DNA of 64,000 nucleotides, taken from the NCBI RefSeq assembly GCF_018320785.1, contig NC_054884.1:20833667-20897666 (forward strand). The letters run 5' to 3'. The position numbers and the translations under genes are program-made. This DNA comes from Cheilinus undulatus (taxonomy: Eukaryota; Chordata; Actinopteri; Labriformes; Labridae). The notes under the pieces are model-generated. The model was not told the origin of the DNA, ran no database searches, and worked only from the letters and a program-made list of their open reading frames with translations. Shown one piece after another: positions 21,381-33,600 of this stretch; within the stretch, counting starts at the first letter, position 1; each line of letters begins with the position of its first letter.

Positions 21381-24300
21381 ATTCTGTGGGTGCACAGAAA
21401 CACATTTTAGCAGTACCCTGTAACAATACACAAGTCTTGTTCTCAGCTCTGAAACAGTGAACCAAGATTAGCTAAGATTTCCCTCCTGCTGGTGCCTTAA
21501 CTTCAACCCTTGGACAAGCTAACTGCGTGAGGTTGCCGAGAGATTATAGCCCTTGGCTTAAATAAAGACAATTACTTTACCTCTTACTGCTCCATTTAGT
21601 CACTTGAACTTTCTTCCCAGCTTTCTCAGGAGGCAGCATTTACTGTGACTGATGGAAAAGTCAGCTAACAGGTGGTGAATTAGAGTTAATGGTACACTGA
21701 GTTATATCAGTTTATTGTTTCTAAGTGACAATGGGACATGATTTGGCCCCCTAGCTGTACTTATACTCCATAAGGCATTTATAATTTATCGATTTTGTTG
21801 TTAAAATCTGTTTTCATGGTTAGAAATTCTTGTCTTCATGGCTGGGTACGTTGTCAGCCCTCACAAAGGCCCTGGGAATCATTTTTAAATGTAAAGACAT
21901 AACTTCAAAATAATTTGAGCTTCTCTTGCTGCATTTTTAAGACATGAAAAATCCCCCACTTAAACAATCCTTATGTTTCTTTCCCTTGCCAGATAGAGAT
22001 GTGTAGAATTGATAAGTCTAATTCTTTTCCCCAAATGGAAAACATGTTTAAGAGTAGAGAGCCATTATGTTTATCCAGCCGTATGCCCTGGGGCGGTGCC
22101 CTGTGGAGGCAGACTAAAGTGTGCAGGTTTTTCCTGCTGACCCCTGATTGTTGAGGGGCTGAAAGGTCATGTTGATGCAAGGTTTGAAGAGATGATGTGT
22201 CCCACAAAATGATAGATGATAGGGCTTGTTCTATATCCATTTTGTTGGGGGAGGCCTCAGCAGAATCCTGCCGTAAGGTACAGAGTGCAAAATGTGCAGC
22301 TGCAGAATTGTTCTCCTTTTAAAGAGACAATCAGTGTAATGCTGCACCTTAAGACATGTAAAATGATAGCAAAACAGCATGCAATCTGCAATGTTCAGCA
22401 TGCAGAATCTGCAATTTGCAAGACACAGGAGGTTGAACAATATAGCCAGACACAGTATCAGGGCAGGGATCAGAAACAATCCACTGATCCTCTTTCCCAA
22501 GAGGCTCATCCAGCTTTGGAGCCTATAAGATCCCTGCACGATATATGACTAAGAACGAGCACTGTCGCAGCTAAGCTTAAGGTTTCTTAAGTTCACTCTG
22601 TGTCTAACCTTCATGCAAATGAATCAAGTATGAATAAAAGGAGAAGTATCCATTTTATAAGGATTTTGCTTCTATATTGAGGAAAGGTGATTCTCATTAA
22701 TATTGCACCTCGATAAATTCATTTATTTGCTTACACATATTACATATCATGACACATACAGTAGAGGTCATTTCATACATCAAATGATTTTCTAGTGTTT
22801 GAAAGACAAATGATGGGATAGATAGAAAGTACACAGTGTAATTTTTTTTTTTTTTATCTCAAAAAGGATCCTTGAAGGAAAGCAAGGGGTCTTTTTCATC
22901 ACTGACAGAACTTTTGGAACAGTCCATGAAATAATGTTCCCAAGAAGATGTTTTAAATCATTTAAACTGTATCACTCAGGGGTTGCTTCAGTAAATGTTT
23001 TTGCAGTTTTGGCTCCAGCAATCACAACAGCTCCTTGCCCCCCCCCCCCCCAGGCAGCAGAAAAGGAGTTTCCAGGTAGTCCCAAAGCCATTCTGATAGG
23101 ATTAAGTGCCTTTGATTGATGCTCCGTTGATTAGAGGAGATAACATTGTGTAACAGGAAGCAGAGAGCCACAGCTCGTCTTAGCACCCAGGACAAGATAC
23201 TGCTAAAAGTGTTTCATAAAGTTCACTGGGGGCTTGCTCTTTACTCACATGCCTGACCAAATCAAGTTCAGTTTGGGTTTGCATGTAGGGAGATTCTCAG
23301 GGAGTTCAAGAAAAACAGCAGAGGACTTTGGCTTTTACCAGCATGATGCTATAAATGCATGACCATATTTAAAACAAAGTCATTTCAAAGTACATGTAAG
23401 GCTTTGGTAGCCTGCTGTACCTCCTCTGTAAGAAGGGTATTTAAAGAGTAAAGCTGTGTAAATGTCAAACGTTGGCTAGCAATCAAATCAAATCCTATCA
23501 AAGCTTCTTACAGGAGAGGTAGATCTACTATACCCTGTTTAACTGACTCTTGCCTCCTTACAAGAAGCAAAGGTTGCTTGAATTATACATCATTCAAATG
23601 GTTTTTTTCTTCACTTCTTATACAATTTGAACTATATATTTCCTAGGTTACAAACTATATACAAGTGAAACCATGCACACTTAAAGACCTTTTTTGAATC
23701 AAAATGGTATTGTAATTGTGCGCTACACACTGGTGTTAATTATACATTATTTACCATTTTAGTAACTGCCCACATATTTTGGACATATTTTGCATTTCCT
23801 CGCAGAATCACAACACCCTCCCTCAAAGATCCACTCAAACTCTCCATCCATGAAGACAATTCAAGTAGAAAATTCCAAAAGAAACAAAAAAGATGCTTAT
23901 TTAGATGAATTGCATATTAAAATAAATACAACCTTGCACAGCTCATCAGCGCTTTTTGAGAACATAAGCCCTTATTGGTAATAACCACCCTAATCCAGGC
24001 TTTGTTGAACACTATCAACAGATTTTTGTTTTTACATTATGTAAACTGAAACCAGATGCATTTTTTCAACCCAGATCCCAGAGTATAAAGTCTTGTCCTT
24101 TTTGTCCTTTCTCAATCTCCATACATGATCTGCCACTGCCAAAAAGCAGCAGCTAAGTGCAACTAAAGAGTTTGTATCTGTACTTCAGCTTGGCTTGGAG
24201 CATTTGGTAACAGCTTATAGTTTCAGACCATACATGTCAGAAATGTTTACATTATTGCTATCATAAAGGGAGATAAATGTCATCCACGTATATAATGATT

Positions 24301-24682
24301 TTCAAATGTTCACATAGATGCAGAAGATGGAAGGAGTTTCAAACAGCTTCTCTTGTAGTCAGAGTCCCATGGTTACTTCTTCATGGTGATGTTTCAGACC
24401 CTTCCCTCCTTGGATAACAGTTTGGCCAGCCCGCAGACCAGACCTGACTACACTAGACTAAAGTTTAGGCCAGACTGTTCCAGACCACACCGAAGCCACG
24501 CTGGTCTGCACCAGAGCCAACAGTACCTAACCAGAGAGAGAACTACGCTGGTGTAGATCAGACCGGACCAAACTTGAAGAGCGATGCTCCAACTAGACTA
24601 GATGTCAGACAAGATTAGGCTAGTGTAGCCTAGCTTAGTCCTAACCCAACCGCATTAGTCCAGATCCAAGCACCGCGGGAAC
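21381..24682. other. intergenic and probable pde6c 3' UTR
   Basis: No exon is recognised. Open frames at 21971-22548 on both strands lack domains. At 24425-24665, just beyond the pde6c stop, variants of 'ccagac' and 'ctagac' recur densely as an imperfect low-complexity repeat, probably within the 3' UTR. Short T- and C-runs occur near 22842 and 23039. I could not choose a single polyadenylation site for pde6c. Confidence 0.45.
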
Positions 24683-27600
24683 TTAGCAGATGGTACAGGT
24701 CTTTGACTTCCCACCATCACCAGCTGCAAAAACAGAAACAAAAAAAGCATTAATGTGGGATAGTTCTCAACACTCATCTTGTGTAATACAGACATCCCAT
24801 TCTCATTTACATTTCCTTGCTTCCTCTTCTTCTAGTTTCTTCTTCTCGTCCTCAATGGCCTTCATCTTTGCATTGTACACCTCAGCCAGCTCATTCCAAT
24901 GTGCCCGGTTGTTGTTCAGACCGTCAAACATGGGCTGGATTTCTTTGTGGAACCTTGAGAACTCCTGATAAACACAGGAAAAGTTATGTTTTTGACAGTT
25001 TTACTATTGCTAATCTCACATTCCTCTTAGACCAGACGCCCCCCTGGGACGAACAACACATGTTTAAAGTTATGGATGTGTGCTTTCCTGTCCAAATTCC
25101 ATCCTGACAAACATATAACTGACATTCCTGGTGGGGTTGGCTGGGTTCAATAGGTTTATCTCCATATATCCTGATCTCAACACAGAAGCTTATAAAGAAA
25201 ATGTATGTTTAATCATTTCAATTATTGTTGTTTTAGGGTGCATTATATTTAATTAGGAGATGCATGCTGTTTTGTGCTAGTTCAGCTCTGCACCTTTTGA
25301 CCACAGTCTCATGAAAAAATAAATGCACCAATAATTACAATTTTTTGACCACACTGAAAATGGAAAAGGAAATAAATGTTAATGCCTTGTAGACAAAAGC
25401 CAGGCTTTAAACAGAAGATGAAGAGTAAGGTTAATGACTCGGTTTATACAGCCTCTACCATAAATGCATAAAAACTGATTTTAATGAACTGAATCAAAAC
25501 AACTCTTGGACAAAGTATCATTTTATGTTGCTTTGCTTGAACTGAAAATCAAACAAGAGCTCCATTAAAGACCCCCTACAGTGTAGTCTTTACATTCTTA
25601 GCAGTTTCATATGTGTATTTATTATCTTTTAAACATCCCTTCTCTTTCATATATCAAAGTTTCTCTTTTAATACACTTATAGGGGTAAACAGAAAAGATG
25701 TATTACCTTATATACAAATGAGCACACAAAGTCAATGAAACCGCACTGCATCTTAGGTAGCTGTTCAGCACAGTTCCTGTCCATCATTGGCTGAGAAAGG
25801 AAAGACACAGACGACACGTTTGGATGAAAAAAAATCCAATAAAGGTAACAAAAATTCAAAGGGAAGAAAATGTACAAAAGACTTACAATTGGCTGTTGGT
25901 CCAGCACATTTCTCTCCAAGTCTCCCTGTTCCCAGAATTCAGCTGCGACCATCAGAGCTACCTGGATGGGTGCAAAGAAGCAGTAGAGATAAAGTTGAAT
26001 TAGTAAAAGAAAGAGCTTAAGCAAGCATTTAATAGCTGAAAATGTCTTTTTAAAGCAATTATTTTCTTGTCTTCATTTTTCAGACCCAGCCTTCATTACT
26101 TTTTTAAAATTTTTTGTCATTTAAGGCCTAAACTCAAAAAATCAACAGCCCTTCCTCCCAATAATCTTCCCAAGGTATGAAAGATGCAACTCCCTTTTAA
26201 TATTCTCCAAACATTTTAGTAGTCTATGTATTTCTTTAACATATTTTGCTGTTCCTAGAAGTTTCCTGTTCTTCTTCCACTTTTTTTAAAAGGCCCTTTA
26301 TTATAGATCGGACAGTCAGAAACTGGGGAAAGAAAGCAGGCAATGATGTGTGAGACAGAAGCCTCAGTTTTGTCTCCTGCTTCAGGGACCTGCAGCACAT
26401 CAAGCCTGTTTTAAAAGTCATGTCATGATTTTTTATGAATAAGAGGTGGGTTATTATGCAACTTTTGCAAATCCCTCTCTCGCCTCCAACTTGTCCAAGC
26501 CAGGCTTCTCACTGGTTTTAACAGACAGCATCACATCACCCCAATTTTAGCATCCCTACACTGGCTTCCTGTTAGTTTTAGAATTGATTTGAAGATTTTA
26601 TGTATTACTTTTAAAGCACATAAGGGCCTGGATCCAAGCTATATATCAGAATTATTAACCCCCTATGAACCAGACCACAGCCTTGGATCTTCAGGCGGAG
26701 GCCTCCTGGTCTTTCCAAAGTCAAGGCTAAAAACCAAAGGTGACCTAATGTTTTCGATCAGGACCTCTCGACTTTGGAACAGCCTACCTGAGGAGATGAT
26801 GCGTGCAGAATCAGTGACATCTTTTAAATCACTTCTTAAAACTTATTTTTACAGACTTGCTTAGACTTGCCATATTTATTATTTTTACTGCTTTAATATT
26901 TATACAGCTTATTTTATCTTGATTTTTTCCCCTTTATATTTTACTGACTACAGACTACTAAAATCTGCATTCATCAAATAAAAAACATATATTTTTTGTT
27001 AAAAAAAGGTGGCACTGTGTAAATAAACTGGCATTAAGAGGGTTAAATTATGAAAATTAATTCACATTTGCTATACATGATGAGGATTGGAGTTAAGAGC
27101 CTTAAAGGGAAAAGTGTGTTTTTTTTTAAAAAAGGGGGCTTGAGGGTTAAAGCTCTGCCGTGTCCCTAGCAACCAAGCTAATCATGTGATTGAGTGACAC
27201 GCGCATGTAAATAATAGATAAATGCAACTTTTCTGAGAAGTGGTTGGAGGGGCAGGTGTTGGAGCTGAAGCTGGGGCTGACACTTGTTAACATTTTACAG
27301 GATATTGAAAATAAAAAGTAGCTTTTGCCTTGTGTAATATTAGCACAGAGTCTGTTAATGTTAACACTGTGCCTCAAAGAAAGCTTTATTTTCATACTAC
27401 AATTACAAACACAATCTGCATTTCCTTGACTATGTTGTCACATTTTCATCTTACAATCTGCACAAAATGTGTCAACAATGTAACGGTTTAGAAATTAAAG
27501 ATGCAATGGAGTCCTAGAATATATTGAGAGTCTTGAAAAGACTAATGTGAAATTATCTGTGTATTCTCTGGATTAAATGAATACAAGCATTTAGCTTAAT

Positions 27601-30600
27601 GATGAGCATTATTTGCAGCCATTTTCTTATAATTTTTTGGATGGGAAAACAAATTAACAAGAAACTACTCTGCATTTTTTGTTTTTATATTCAAGGTTGA
27701 ATGTGAGAACTAATGTGTGAAAAGACTGTCTAATTTACTTCCTTTGAGCCTCTCTGAACTGACTCTTATGAGCAGTTGTAAAGGCCACCCACCTTGCTCT
27801 GAACCTCCCAGGGTTTGGTGATAGCAGACAAGTCACAACCTGTCATCATCATGGCCCTGGAGTTGTAGGGGCAGACAGAAAGTCAGAGGAAGAAAACAAC
27901 ACACTACCTCTGAGAATTCTTCTGTGTAAAGACTACTCCCAAATATTTCAATATTTATTTGAATTGGATACGTGCATGACAATTTCCTTCCTAATAGGGT
28001 TGTTAGAAATGTAAGCAGTGGCCTCTTTTTCATCAGTCATTGGCTCTGTGGCATTCACAATATTCTGGAACATGGTTCTCTTTCTGCACATGAAAAAAGG
28101 GATGAGACAGCACACAATCAGTCAGAGGTGTACACCATAAAACCTGCCTAAAAATGGACTTATGCAGACTAAAACTCTTTGGAGCGACACTAGATCCAGT
28201 CAACCACATAATTTAAATTGTTTTATGTCTCCATGTGTAGATTGTTAGCTGCTAGCAGTCTGAGTTAGTTTGTCAGTAAACCTACTTGAAGTAAAGGGCC
28301 AGATCAGTGGCAATGATGCAGACATCAAACAGATGCTGGACGGTCTCAAACTGGCGCTTTTGCAGGTTGCAGAAAATGTTCAGGCTCTGCAAAAGACAGA
28401 TTATAGTGGTCAAAATGTGCATGCATTTTCTACAGTTTTAACCTTTAAAACTATTTTTTTCCCCCAAAAAAGTGGCTGTCAAACCTCCTCAGCCATGAGC
28501 GTCTTGCTGTATTCCAAATGGTGCCTCTCCATGATTGATGTGCCATGAAGTTTAGCCAGAGGATGCGCACTCCTAAACAAAAGAGACAAAGATGTAAATG
28601 ATAAATACACACATGGGTGGCTTACTCTGCTTGCATAATAAAATGTCTCCACTTACTTTGTCTGGTAGAGATTGTTGGTCCCTCTGTGGTCGATATCGTG
28701 ACAGAAAGCAGCAGACACCATGGCGAAGGCATCTAGATCAGAGTAGTACTTCCTTAGCCTTCCTGTCTGTGGGTAGAAGAGGCAAATAAGACTAAGTTAG
28801 AGCAGTTGGGAAAGGCTGTGACATCAATAAAAAACACAGAATTTGTTCTGCCAGTTAACAGACCCATTCAATCAAGAAACATCAATAATCATGCTTTAAT
28901 TGCTTTGTAATACTCAATGTGGACTAGATTTTGCCTGAGGTGGTGCAATTACGAGTTTGGAACAAATTAAAAGACGATCCTCTGTAAGCTGCTGTGTTGG
29001 GGTTTGCACAGTTGTGCACGCTTTACCTGCAGCAGGCAGAACATTGTGTGGCCCACATTGAAGCCATGCCTCCAGTTGTGGTAGGTGATGGCACGGTAAC
29101 CCTTCCTCACTGTGTACATCCATCTGGTCAGTGTCTGAGAGGGGGGGAGAGGGCAAAGGCAACACAAGAGAGAGGAGTTAATCAGGATGAATATGAGTAA
29201 TTCAGAGGCTTTTCAATGAGCATGATATTTATCTAGAAGTTGTAAAAGCAATTTAGCCCACAGAAGCTCACTTCACTTTCACATCTGCCGCTGGGTTTTC
29301 CTGGGATTTGAGTCTATTTTTGGCACTACTGTGTGTACATTCAGCCTTGTTGTTTCTGGTGTTTACATTCAAAAAGTCGCCACCTGGATTTAACTAAGCA
29401 AATAGGTACGAGCCTCCTATTGGATAATTACTGCATGGGCGATTATCTTTCAGCTGGCAACAAGTTATTTAACCCCAGCTGATGCAATGAGTAACTTCTC
29501 ATTTCTTAAACAACCACGTTGAAAGACACATCCTGTGGTCGTGGAAAAGATTTTAGTCTGTTTAAGAAGGGTCAAATCATTGGCATGCAATAAAGGCTTA
29601 AGTTTGCTAGGGAGCATAAAGATTGGACTCTGGAGGAATGGAAGAAGGTCATGTGGTCTGATGAGTTCAGATTTACCCTGTTCCAGAGTGATGGGCACAT
29701 CAGGGTAAGAAGAGAGGCAGGTGAAGTGATGCACCTATCATGCCTAGTGCCTACTGTACAAGCCTGTGGGGGCAGTGCTATGATCTGGGGTTGCTGCAGT
29801 TGGTCAGGTCTAGGTTCAGCAACATTATGTGCCCAAAGAATGAGGTCAGCTGACTACCTGAATATAATGAATGACCAGGTTATTCCATCAATGGATTTTT
29901 TCTTCCCTAATGGCACAGGCATATTCCAAGATGACAATGCCAGGGTTCATCGGGCTCAAATTGTGAAAGAGTGGTTCAGGGAGCATGAGACATCATTTTC
30001 ACACATGGATTGGCCACCACAGAGTCCAGACCTTAACCCCATTGAGAATCTTTGGGATGTGCTGGAGAAGGCTTTGTGCAGTGGTCAGACTCTCCCATCA
30101 TCAATACAAGATCTTGGTGAAAAATTAATGCAACACTGGATGGAAATAAATCTTGTGACATTTCAGAAGCTTATCAAAACAATGCCACAGTGAATGCGTG
30201 CTGTAATCAAAGCTAAAGGCGGTCCAACGATATATTAGAATGTGTGTCCTTTTTTTGGTGGCATCTTTTTTTTTGGCCAGGCAGTGTATTTTAGTATGCA
30301 TTATGTTTGCATTTAAACCTCTTTCAATTAATCTACTGATGGCAGAATAAATGTAATAAAAAAAATGTAATTGTTTGCAGGACAAATGGTTAAGAACATG
30401 CACTTAGTTGCTGAAAAATACAGTGGTGTGAAAAAGTATTTGCCCCCTTTCTAATTCCTGAGTTTTTTTGCATATTTATCACACTTAAATGTTTCGGATC
30501 ATCAAACCAATTTTTATATTTCACAAAGACAACCCAAGTAAATGGAAAATGCAGTGTTTGAAAGATTATTAAATTTTTTAAGGGGGCAAAAAATCCAAAC

Positions 30601-33600
30601 CTATCTGGCCCTGTGTGAAAAGTAACTGCCCGCTGAACCTAATAACTTTTTGTGCCACCCTTGGCAGCAATAACTGAAATCAAGCGTTTGCAATAACAGG
30701 TGATGAGTGTTTTTCATCACTGTGGAGGAATTCTGACCCACTCTTCTTCACAGAATTGCTTTAACTCAGCCATATTGGAGGGTTTTCCAGCATGAACTGC
30801 CATTTAAGGTCACACCACAGCATCTCAGCTGGATTTAAGTCCGGACCCTGACTGGGCCACTCCAAAACCTTAATTTAGTTTTTCTTGAGCCATTGAGAGG
30901 TGGACTTGCAGGTGTATTTCGGGTCGTTGTCCTGCTGCATAACCCAAGAGCGCTTGAGCTTGAGGGCACATACTGATGGCCGGACGTTTGCCTTCAGGAT
31001 TTTCTGGTAGACAGCAGAATTCATTGTTCCATCAATCACAGCAAGTGGTCCAAGTCCTGAAGCAGCAAAGCAGCCCCAGACCATCACACTGACACCACCA
31101 TGTTTGACTGCTGGCATGATGTTCTTTTTATCAAATGCTGTGTTATTTTTACGCCCGATGTAACGGGACTCAAACCTTCCAAAAAGTTAAACTTTTGTCT
31201 CGTCAGTCCACAGAATATTTCTCCAAAAGTCTTGGGATCATCAAGATGTTTCTTGGAAAATGTGAGATGAGCCTTTGTGCTCTTTTTGGTCAGCAGTGGT
31301 TTTGGCCTTGGAACTCTCCCATGGGTGCCATTTTTGCCCAGTGTCTTTCTTATGGTTGAGTCATGAACACTGACCTTAGCTGAGGCCAGTGGGGCCTACA
31401 GGTCTTCGGATGTCGTTCTAGGTTCTTTTGTGTGGTTCACCACGTTCCTTGTTTTCTCCATTTGTGGATAATGGCTCTGACTGTGGTTTGCTGGAGTCCC
31501 AAAGCCTTGGAAATGGCTTTGTAACCTTTTCCAGACTGACAGATTCCAATCACTTTGTTTTTTCATTTGTTCTTGAATTTCTTTGGCTAGTGGCATGATG
31601 TGTTTCTTTTTGAGATCTTGCAGCCTACTTCATTTTGTCTGACAGTTTCTATTTAAGTGATTTTTTGATTCAACAAATCTGGCGGTAATCAGGCCTGGGT
31701 GTGGCCAGTGAAATTGAACTCAGCTTTCCAAAAACTGTGGTTAATCACAGTTAACTCATGGTTTAACAAGGGGGGCAATTACTTTTTCACACAGGGCCAG
31801 AGAGGTTTGGATTTTTTGCCCCCTTAAAAAATTTAATAATCTTTCAAACACTGCATTTTCCATTTACTTGGGTTGTCTTAGTGAAATATAAAAATTGGTT
31901 TGATGATCTGAAACATGTAAGTGTGATAAATATGCAAAAAACTCAGGAATCAGAAAGGGGGCAAACACTTTTTCACACCACTGTAAGAAAACTTGCCTCT
32001 GCTGGAACTTTAAACTTTTCAACGACTCCAAGCTCAAAGAACATGCGGATGCCAGCTTTGATGAGGTCAAACTCTGTGACAGGGAAGTCACTGAAGGAGA
32101 ACAAGTAAAGGCTCTCGCCATTGACATTATCCGCTGGTGGGCATGTTGCTTTCTGAGAACAGAACAAACAAATTGCATTTCAGACAAGAGTGTTAATATA
32201 CTAAACATTCAGATGTCCAAAAAATTGAAGAAAAATATTATCAATAATTATTTTGAAAGCTTGACTCAAAAGCAAAGAAGCCTTAAACTTACCAACAGTT
32301 TGTACATTTCTTTCTGGTCACAGTCTTCAGGCTCAGCATCAAACTTCTCTTTGGTGTTCTGGTTATGAAATAGGAAAAAATATTCAGAAAGGCATTTACA
32401 TGCAGTTACAGCAAATTAATACCACAATGCTATGTTTTCAATCATTTTAAACTGGTGATAGAAGTGTTAAGTTGTTGTGTCATCGTCTCAGATGTAAGCT
32501 GCCAAAGTGGATAAGTGATCCACCAGATCATTCATTAGTCATGTAATGGCTGTCATAAGAGGACGGCAGCTCAAAAAGCTATTCACGGTGCATTAACCTT
32601 TGACCACTTTTATTTCTTGCTTATCAAAGGCCTAAAGATCAAAGATGGAAAAAATAGGCCTCTGTAGAGAAAATGTGCCGTAAAGCAAACCTGATACACA
32701 CCAGGATGGACTGCAGTTCCTCAGGGGTGCATCTGGTCTGGTACATGAGCATCTCCTGGGCGATATCTTTCCTGTATTCCATGCGGTTCAGCCTGTCATA
32801 GGTGTCACAGTTTAACACCGACCACCCCAAGAACTGTGTCAGGGCCTGGTTTGCACGATGATGGCATAAAAAAGGCAGGAAAAGAAAGCTGTTTCAACAT
32901 AGAATATCCTCATTCATCAAGCTTTCAGATATATTCTTCTCTATCTTGAAAATTTACCCATTTGCATACTCCAAAATCAGCTCAAATCTAGTTCTTTATG
33001 GGGCAAACTGCAGCATGAATGTGTGTCCAATCAGAGGCAAATATGTCAGGGTGACAGGAAAAGAAATGACAACATGCATGGCACCTACCTCAGTGATCTG
33101 CTCGTCATGCTCATCAAATGGTTTGCCATCTTTCCTGTTAAAGAAAGTGGCGACACCCACAATTTCTTCCTTCTTGTTGACGATGGGCAGCGACAAAACA
33201 TTTTTGAGGATGAAACCTGTCTCATCCACTGCCTCTTTCTGGAAAAAAAGATTTAAATCATGCAATCAGTTTGCAAACAGTTCAAACCTGACAACTATCA
33301 GATTTTTAAATCTGCATATTTTTCAGTAATGGCTTCAGTGCTTAATACTTTAGCATGGATTTGTGTATGGGAAATCTGCTGTTGTGTGCAGTAAAAGTTT
33401 TATTACCTGGAAGGTGAAGTAATCATCTGAAGCCACATTCATCATGTTGCAAATCTGCAGAAAATCACATTAAAAAAGTTAACTTGACAGAATTTATCTA
33501 GTTATTTCAAATCAATCTTTGCAATTCACTCTATCCCAAATGTAAATACCCTTGATTGTTTTTTGCCATTGTTGCCTCACTGAAATTAGTTCATCAAAAT

